Shown piece after piece: positions 7,244-11,796 of a DNA stretch of 11,796 bases. This DNA comes from Burkholderiales bacterium (lineage in GTDB: Bacteria > Pseudomonadota > Gammaproteobacteria > Burkholderiales > JAEUMW01). The position numbers were made by a program, and so were the translations under genes. Position 1 is the stretch's first letter. Every line of letters starts with the position of its first letter. The stretch spans positions 1 through 11,796 of the forward strand of contig JAEUMX010000070.1 in NCBI GenBank assembly GCA_016791285.1. Reading direction: 5' to 3'. Under the pieces are notes generated by a model. It had not been told where the DNA came from, ran no database searches, and saw only the letters and a list, made by a program, of their open reading frames with translations.

Positions 7244-7377
7244 GCGCCATGTTCCGTCCGCAGGCACGTGCCATCCTGCTCGGACTCACCGCGGGCGGGC
7301 TTCGAGGAGCGTCGAGCGCAAGACCGCGGTGGCGCGGGGCCCGACCACCATACCCCGGACTGGAGGTGAAACTGTGA
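7240..7377 (+). CDS. Possible 45-residue small ORF bridging dxr and rseP (doubtful)
   Basis: The 130-nt gap between dxr and rseP is open in one frame from a GTG overlapping the dxr stop (GTGA, 7240-7243) to a TGA overlapping the rseP start (GTGA, 7374-7377). AGGGCGG at 7229-7235 could serve as a ribosome site, and an ATG at 7249-7251 is an alternative start. The first half encodes a short hydrophobic run ([11 protein letters not shown]); the second half is Arg/Pro-rich ([15 protein letters not shown]) and uses codons such as AGA, CGA and CCA that the flanking genes use less. I recognise no family. The double overlap looks like translational coupling, but 45 open codons by chance are not rare in GC-rich DNA. 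If it is not a gene, the gap holds only the rseP ribosome site and a weak GGTGG/CCACC stem (7328-7349). Confidence 0.15.
   Translation: MSAMFRPQARAILLGLTAGGLRGASSARPRWRGARPPYPGLEVKL
7362..7369 (+). promoter_or_regulatory. Strong ribosome binding site of rseP
   Basis: GGAGGTGA is fully complementary to the 3' end of 16S rRNA. Its GGAGG core lies 7 nt before the GTG at 7374, which fixes the start of rseP and rejects upstream in-frame starts that would run into dxr. Confidence 0.85.
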
Positions 7378-8741
7378 GCTTGATCACCACGATCGTCGCG
7401 TTTCTAGTCGCGCTCGGCCTGCTCATCGTGTTTCACGAGTACGGTCACTATCTCGCGGCACGGTTCTTCGACGTGAAGGTGCTGCGTTTTTCGGTCGGCT
7501 TCGGGCGGCCGATTCTCTCGCGCCGGCGCGGGCCAGATCAGACGGAGTGGGCACTCGGGGGCTTTCCCCTGGGCGGCTACGTGAAGATGCTGGACGAGCG
7601 CGAGGGTCCGGTTGCACCGGCGGAGGCCCATCGAGCGTTCAACCGGCAATCGGTCTACAAGCGATTCGTGATCGTCGCGGCGGGGCCGATCGCGAACTTC
7701 CTGCTCGCGATCCTGCTGTACTGGGGCCTCTTTCTCTCCGGCGTGCCGGGCGTGAAGCCGATGATCGGTCCGCCCATACCCGATTCGCCCGCCGCCGCCG
7801 CGGGCTTCGAGCCGGGTGAGACGCTCACGCGGGTCGACGGTGCGGTCATGCAGACGTGGCAGGACGCGCGCTGGGCGCTGCTCAAGGCCGGCATCGCACG
7901 CAGCAGCGTGAACATAGAAACCATCCGACCAGGTGGCACGGTCGCCCATCGCACGCTCGACCTGTCCGGGCTCGGGCCGGATGACCTCGACGGCGAGTTC
8001 ATCGAGACCATCGGTCTCACACGCTTCCAGCCGCAGCTCGCGCCGAAGGTGGGACAGGTGCTCTCCGGCCGACCTGCCGAGCGCGCCGGGCTCAAGGTGG
8101 GGGACGAGATCGTCGCCATCGATGGCACTGCGATCCGGCACTGGGCAGACGTCGTGCGCGCGATCAGCGAGGCTGCGGACGAAACGCTCGAGATCGAGGT
8201 GCGGCGCGCGAATGGCGTCGCGGACATCGTGACCGTCGTGCCCGAAGCGGTTACCGAGAACGGGCGGCGGGTGGGGCGCATCGGGTTCGCGCCACTGGTC
8301 GATCCGCGCGCCACGGAGCACCTGCGCACCGAGATCCGCTACGGTTTCTTCGAAGGCTTCGGGCGTGCCGTCGCGCGCACCTGGGAGATGTCGATCTTCA
8401 GCCTGAAGATGATGGGGAAGATGATCCTGGGTGACGTGTCGCTCAAGAACCTCAGCGGACCGCTCACCATCGCGGATTACGCCGGCCAGTCGGCGCAGAT
8501 GGGATGGGTGCCGTACCTGAGCTTCCTCGCGCTCGTGAGCGTGAGTCTCGGCGTGCTGAATCTGCTGCCGATCCCGTTATTGGACGGCGGGCACTTGATG
8601 TATTATATCGCCGAAATAATCAAGGGCAGACCCGTTTCGGAACGAGCGCTGGAACTGGGGCAGCATGTCGGCATCGCCCTGTTGTTCACGCTGATGGCCT
8701 TCGCCATCTATAACGACATAACCCGCCTGCTCGGCGGCTGA
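7374..8741 (+). CDS. rseP: RseP, site-2 intramembrane zinc metalloprotease
   Basis: In E. coli RseP cleaves the anti-sigma factor RseA within the membrane after DegS has cut it, which frees sigma E during envelope stress; it also clears leftover signal peptides. The 455-residue product (E. coli 450) has the zinc motif HEYGH at 21-25 in the first membrane segment (about 3-20). GGFPLGGYVKM (62-72) and a second segment (about 98-120) follow, then two periplasmic PDZ domains (about 125-215 and 220-310). The C-terminal membrane core carries NLLPIPLLDGGHL, whose D404 is the third zinc ligand, and a final segment around 432-446. The GTG start is set by a perfect ribosome site. The gene lies 130 nt after dxr and 6 nt before bamA. 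An AT-rich stretch near its 3' end (8594-8620) may carry promoter activity for bamA. Confidence 0.97.
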   Translation: MSLITTIVAFLVALGLLIVFHEYGHYLAARFFDVKVLRFSVGFGRPILSRRRGPDQTEWALGGFPLGGYVKMLDEREGPVAPAEAHRAFNRQSVYKRFVIVAAGPIANFLLAILLYWGLFLSGVPGVKPMIGPPIPDSPAAAAGFEPGETLTRVDGAVMQTWQDARWALLKAGIARSSVNIETIRPGGTVAHRTLDLSGLGPDDLDGEFIETIGLTRFQPQLAPKVGQVLSGRPAERAGLKVGDEIVAIDGTAIRHWADVVRAISEAADETLEIEVRRANGVADIVTVVPEAVTENGRRVGRIGFAPLVDPRATEHLRTEIRYGFFEGFGRAVARTWEMSIFSLKMMGKMILGDVSLKNLSGPLTIADYAGQSAQMGWVPYLSFLALVSVSLGVLNLLPIPLLDGGHLMYYIAEIIKGRPVSERALELGQHVGIALLFTLMAFAIYNDITRLLGG

Positions 8742-8747
8742 TCCGGG

Positions 8748-11021
8748 ATGAAGAAACGCCTCCTCGCAGTTCTGCTGCTGTCATTCTACGCGTCCCGTGC
8801 TTTTTCCTTCGAACCCTTCGTCGTGCGGGACATTCGCGTCGAGGGCATCCAGCGGACCGAGGCCGGCACCGTCTTCAGCTACCTGCCGGTGAGGGTGGGC
8901 GAGACCATGACCGAGGAGGCGGCCGCGGCGGCGATCCGCTCCCTGTATGCCACCGGCTTTTTCAAGGACGTGCGCCTGGAGGTGGAGGGCAACGTTCTCA
9001 TCGTCATGGTCGAGGAGCGTCCGGCGATCGCGCAGATCGAGATCAGCGGCAACAAGGAATTCGACAAGGAAGCGCTGAAAAAGGGCTTGAAGCAGATCGG
9101 GCTCGCGGAGTCGCGCATCTACGACCGGGCGCTGCTGGAACGAGCGGAGCAGGAGTTGAAGCGCCAGTACATCAGCAAAGGGAAGTACGGCGTGAAGATC
9201 ACCACCACGGTGACGCCGCTCGACCGCAACCGGGTGTCGATCACCTTCAACATCAACGAAGGTGATGTCGCCAAGATCCGCAGCATCAACATCGTCGGCA
9301 ACAAGGCTTTTCCGGAAAAGGAGCTCCTGAGTCAGATCAACCTGACGACACCGGGCTGGATCACCTGGTTCACGAAGAACGATCAGTACTCGAAGCAGAA
9401 GCTCGCGGGCGATCTCGAGACCCTGCGCTCCTTCTATCTCAATCGCGGCTATCTCGAGTTCGACATCGAGTCCACTCAGGTCTCGATCACGCCCGACAAG
9501 AAGGACATCTACATCACCATCAACGTCTCCGAGGGGCCCCAGTTCCGCGTGTCGGACGTGAAGCTCGCGGGCGATCTCATCGTGCCCGAAGCGGAGCTCA
9601 CGCCACTCATCAAGCTCAAGCCCGGCGAGATCTTCTCGCGCGAGAAGCTGACCGAATCGACCAAGGCGATCAGCGATCGGCTCGGCAACGAGGGCTATGC
9701 CTTTGCCAACGTGAACGCCGCGCCCGAGGTCAACAAGGACGCGGACACCGTCAGTTTCGTGCTCTTCGTCGATCCGGGACGGCGCGTCTACATTCGCCGC
9801 ATCAACGTGGCGGGCAACACGCGCACCCGGGACGAAGTCATTCGGCGCGAGATGCGGCAGATGGAGGCGGGGTGGTACGACTCGCGCAAGATCCAGCGCT
9901 CCAAGCAGCGCGTCGACAAGCTCGGTTACTTCAGCGAGGTGAACGTCGAGACCCCGGCGGTGCAAGGCACGACGGATCAGGTGGACGTCAACATGAGCGT
10001 GGTCGAGCGACCCACGGGCAACGTGCTTTTCGGCGCGGGCTTTTCGAGCGCAGACAAGATCATCCTGTCGGCGTCGGTCTCGCAGAACAACATTTTCGGG
10101 TCGGGCAACGCGCTGTCGCTGCAAGTCAACGGCGGGCGGGTGAACTCCATCGCGTCACTCTCCTTCACCAATCCCTACTTCACGCAGGACGGGGTGAGCG
10201 CCGGGTTCGATGTCTACCGGCGCAAGACGAACACCTCGAACCTGAGCGGTGTCGCGCCGTATATCAACACCACGACTGGCGCCGGTGTGCGCTTCGGATT
10301 CCCGCTCGCGGAGACCGACTTCATCAATTTCGGGCTCGGTTTCGAGTACATCCAGATCGAGCTCTTCGCCAACAGCCCGCTGCGCTTCCGCGAGTTCGTG
10401 AATGAGTTTGGAGGCGACACCACGTCACTCAACTTCACCACGAGCTGGGCGCGCGATCGGCGGGACAGCGTCATCTGGCCGACCAGTGGACCGCTCACCC
10501 GGGTGATAGGCGAGCTCGGTGTACCGCCGGCCGATCTCACTTATTACAAGACGTCGTTCCAACAACAGTACTATTACCCCTTCACGGAACGCTGGGTCGG
10601 TTTCGTCAACGCCGAACTCGGGGTGGCGGGCGGTTACGACAACAAGTCGCTGCCGTTCTTCAAGAACTTCTTCGTGGGTGGCGTGAATTCGGTGCGCGGT
10701 TACCGGACGGGGACGATCGGCCCGAAGGACATTCAAGGCGCCGCGGTCGGTGCCGACAAGAAAATCGTGCTCAACGCGGAAGTGCTTTTCCCTCTCCCCG
10801 GCATGGGCAAGGACAAGTCCATCCGCATGATCGCCTTTGCAGACGCCGGTACGGTGTCCGATTCGTGGGATCTTTTCTCCGAGATGCGATACTCGGCCGG
10901 ACTCGGCGTGAACTGGTTCTCACCCTTCGGACCGCTCAAGGTTTACGTCGCCAAGGCCATCAATCCGGATCCGAGGGACCAGACGGAGGTTTTCCAGTTC
11001 ACGTTCGGCACGCAGTTTTGA
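8748..11021 (+). CDS. bamA: BamA, outer-membrane protein assembly factor (Omp85 family)
   Basis: BamA is the central beta-barrel of the BAM complex, which folds and inserts outer-membrane proteins. The 757-residue precursor begins with a signal peptide ([20 protein letters not shown]) and a likely cut after S20, at A-F-S. Five POTRA domains follow, at about 23-91, 92-174, 175-265, 266-346 and 347-421. The first opens [20 protein letters not shown], and the later ones start with phrases such as [28 protein letters not shown] and [14 protein letters not shown]. The C-terminal barrel (about 422-757) includes the loop-6 motif VRGY (649-652; VRGF in E. coli), and the chain ends FQFTFGTQF with the terminal Phe expected of a barrel protein. 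It is somewhat shorter than the E. coli protein (810), mostly in the barrel. It starts 6 nt after rseP with a weak ribosome site, and skp, encoding a chaperone for its clients, follows after 64 nt. Confidence 0.98.
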   Translation: MKKRLLAVLLLSFYASRAFSFEPFVVRDIRVEGIQRTEAGTVFSYLPVRVGETMTEEAAAAAIRSLYATGFFKDVRLEVEGNVLIVMVEERPAIAQIEISGNKEFDKEALKKGLKQIGLAESRIYDRALLERAEQELKRQYISKGKYGVKITTTVTPLDRNRVSITFNINEGDVAKIRSINIVGNKAFPEKELLSQINLTTPGWITWFTKNDQYSKQKLAGDLETLRSFYLNRGYLEFDIESTQVSITPDKKDIYITINVSEGPQFRVSDVKLAGDLIVPEAELTPLIKLKPGEIFSREKLTESTKAISDRLGNEGYAFANVNAAPEVNKDADTVSFVLFVDPGRRVYIRRINVAGNTRTRDEVIRREMRQMEAGWYDSRKIQRSKQRVDKLGYFSEVNVETPAVQGTTDQVDVNMSVVERPTGNVLFGAGFSSADKIILSASVSQNNIFGSGNALSLQVNGGRVNSIASLSFTNPYFTQDGVSAGFDVYRRKTNTSNLSGVAPYINTTTGAGVRFGFPLAETDFINFGLGFEYIQIELFANSPLRFREFVNEFGGDTTSLNFTTSWARDRRDSVIWPTSGPLTRVIGELGVPPADLTYYKTSFQQQYYYPFTERWVGFVNAELGVAGGYDNKSLPFFKNFFVGGVNSVRGYRTGTIGPKDIQGAAVGADKKIVLNAEVLFPLPGMGKDKSIRMIAFADAGTVSDSWDLFSEMRYSAGLGVNWFSPFGPLKVYVAKAINPDPRDQTEVFQFTFGTQF

Positions 11022-11075
11022 GCCGCGCGAGAGGGGACGAATCTTGCCGCGGCCGCTTTATTTGGGAATCGAATC

Positions 11076-11081
11076 AGGAGG
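11076..11081 (+). promoter_or_regulatory. Strong ribosome binding site of skp
   Basis: AGGAGG lies 4 nt before the ATG at 11086 and decides that start over the in-frame TTG at 11044, which would put 14 non-signal residues ahead of the signal peptide. Confidence 0.8.
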
Positions 11082-11085
11082 CACT

Positions 11086-11586
11086 ATGAGGAAGAGGAAG
11101 CTGGTGGCGGTGATCGCAGCTTCCCTGCTCTGGACGGGAAGCCTGGGTGCCGAGGAACTGCGGATCGGCGTCGTTCGCACCGACCGCATCCTGCAGGAGT
11201 CCGGCCCCATGATCAAGGCGCAAAAGAAGCTGGAAAAGGAGTTCGCCACCCGCGAGCAGGAATTGCAGAAGGTCGCGAAGCAGGCGCGCGACCTGCAAAC
11301 CCAGCTCGAGAAGGAAGGAGTGACCCTGTCGGAGTCCGACCGGCGCGCCAAGGAACAGGAGCTCAATCGCGTCAATCGCGACCTGCAGAGGATGCAACGC
11401 GAGCTGCGCGAGGATTACAATCTGCGCCGCAACGAAGAGTGGTCGGCGGTGCTCGAGCGCGTGAACAAGGTCATTAACGGCATCGCGGAGCAGGAAAAGT
11501 ACGACCTCATCCTGCAGGACGCCGTGTACGTGAGCAAGCGCGTCGACATTACGGACAAGGTCCTGAAGGCGCTGGCGGACAAGTGA
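11086..11586 (+). CDS. skp: Skp/OmpH periplasmic chaperone
   Basis: Skp is a trimeric, jellyfish-shaped periplasmic chaperone that holds unfolded outer-membrane proteins and delivers them to BAM. The 166-residue precursor (E. coli 161) starts with a Sec signal peptide (MRKRKLVAVIAASLLWTGSL, probable cut after A22). The mature start ELRIGVVRTDRILQESG (24-40) is the beta-strand and first helix of the trimerisation body. Residues about 41-130 are highly charged, rich in K, E, R and Q, and predicted to be two long coiled-coil helices forming the tentacle. The C-terminal YDLILQDAVYVSKRVDITDKVLKAL (139-163, key positions Y139, V147, D154) returns to the body domain. It lies between bamA and lpxD, the usual bamA-skp-lpxD order. 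Sequence identity within this family is low, so the call rests on architecture and context together. Confidence 0.95.
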   Translation: MRKRKLVAVIAASLLWTGSLGAEELRIGVVRTDRILQESGPMIKAQKKLEKEFATREQELQKVAKQARDLQTQLEKEGVTLSESDRRAKEQELNRVNRDLQRMQRELREDYNLRRNEEWSAVLERVNKVINGIAEQEKYDLILQDAVYVSKRVDITDKVLKALADK

Positions 11587-11650
11587 TACCCGGGACGTCG
11601 GGAGAACGGCGTCTCTTCGGTGGTCGAGGACAACGGGAGAGCCTCGCATC

Positions 11651-11796
11651 GTGAAGCTCCAGGAGATCGTCACGCGGTTCGGCGGCGAGTTGCTCGGATC
11701 GCCGGAGACGGACGTCACTCGCATCGTGCCCCTTGAGCGTGCCGGTGTGGGGGACCTTGCCTTCGTGAGCTCGGCGAAGCAGGCTTGGCGACTCGA
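11651..11796 (+). CDS. lpxD: LpxD, UDP-3-O-acylglucosamine N-acyltransferase (N-terminal fragment)
   Basis: LpxD transfers a 3-hydroxyacyl chain from acyl-ACP to UDP-3-O-acylglucosamine, the third step of lipid A synthesis, in the cytoplasm. The gene runs off the right edge; 48 codons are visible. They encode MKLQEIVTRFGGELLGSPET, then DVTRIVPLERAGVGDLAFVS and SAKQAWRL. This is the uridine-binding N-terminal domain pattern of LpxD (FGGEL-G, then I--V-PLE-AG-GDL-F). The left-handed beta-helix of hexapeptide repeats would lie beyond the window. Translation is taken from the GTG at 11651 with GGGAG at 11635-11639, 11 nt upstream, slightly far but usable. It follows skp by 64 nt with no terminator, as in other Proteobacteria where lpxD precedes fabZ, lpxA and lpxB. 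Confidence 0.93.
   Translation, partial: MKLQEIVTRFGGELLGSPETDVTRIVPLERAGVGDLAFVSSAKQAWRL

Noticed and set aside
8651..8678. Sigma E-like promoter before bamA (GGAACTG at 8651-8657)
   Set aside because: The -35 resembles GGAACTT, but 16 nt further on the -10 position reads TCGCC, far from TCTGA or TCAAA. The bases also encode conserved RseP residues (LELGQH).
8781..10124. 447-codon minus-strand frame inside bamA
   Set aside because: Antisense to the POTRA region of bamA; the product is a repetitive Asp/Val/Arg/Leu-rich sequence without domains.
11022..11075. Promoter between bamA and skp (TTGCCG at 11044)
   Set aside because: No -10-like hexamer is found 16-18 nt downstream; the region reads GGGAATCGAATC.
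11587..11650. Terminator between skp and lpxD (CCCG/CGGG near 11590)
   Set aside because: The stem is only about 4 bp, no T-run follows, and the skp-lpxD order is normally co-transcribed.

Overview
This GC-rich window (roughly 60-65% G+C by eye) carries a chromosomal housekeeping locus typical of Proteobacteria, most likely a betaproteobacterium. The gene order fits that group: glnD and map leave leftwards, and rpsB-tsf-pyrH-frr-uppS-cdsA-dxr-rseP-bamA-skp-lpxD runs rightwards. The proteins resemble betaproteobacterial forms, for example an S2 that begins [12 protein letters not shown]. The genus cannot be fixed from this sequence alone.

Layout. Positions 1-1023 (minus strand) hold the 5' end of glnD (cut by the window edge), preceded in its transcript by map. 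The longest gene-free stretch is 1024-1381, a 358-bp divergent intergenic region. It contains a sigma70-type promoter candidate for rpsB (TTGAGC/TATACT) and a long rpsB leader with two strong hairpins enclosed by a perfect 7-bp long-range pairing. From 1382 to the right edge the plus strand is almost continuously coding. Gene gaps are 0-69 nt except for 130 nt between dxr and rseP. No Rho-independent terminator is visible between the genes, so much of the cluster is probably co-transcribed, perhaps with internal promoters.

How the genes work together. rpsB, tsf and frr serve the ribosome (small-subunit protein, EF-Tu recycling, post-termination recycling). Map trims the initiator methionine from new proteins. 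pyrH makes UDP for RNA and nucleotide-sugar synthesis. dxr (MEP isoprenoid pathway) and uppS (undecaprenyl diphosphate) supply the lipid carrier for envelope polymers, and cdsA makes CDP-diacylglycerol for phospholipids. rseP, bamA, skp and lpxD cover envelope stress signalling, outer-membrane protein chaperoning and assembly, and lipid A synthesis. GlnD, the nitrogen-status sensor, is encoded beside map. The locus therefore links translation to the building of the Gram-negative envelope.

All catalytic motifs I could check are intact. I saw no mobile elements, CRISPR arrays, tRNA or rRNA genes, pseudogenes or signs of recent transfer. I did not find an undescribed system here. The points worth a second look are regulatory or small: the structured rpsB leader, the rpsB-tsf intergenic hairpin, a 45-codon frame that overlaps both dxr and rseP by GTGA, and an AT-rich patch in rseP ahead of bamA.
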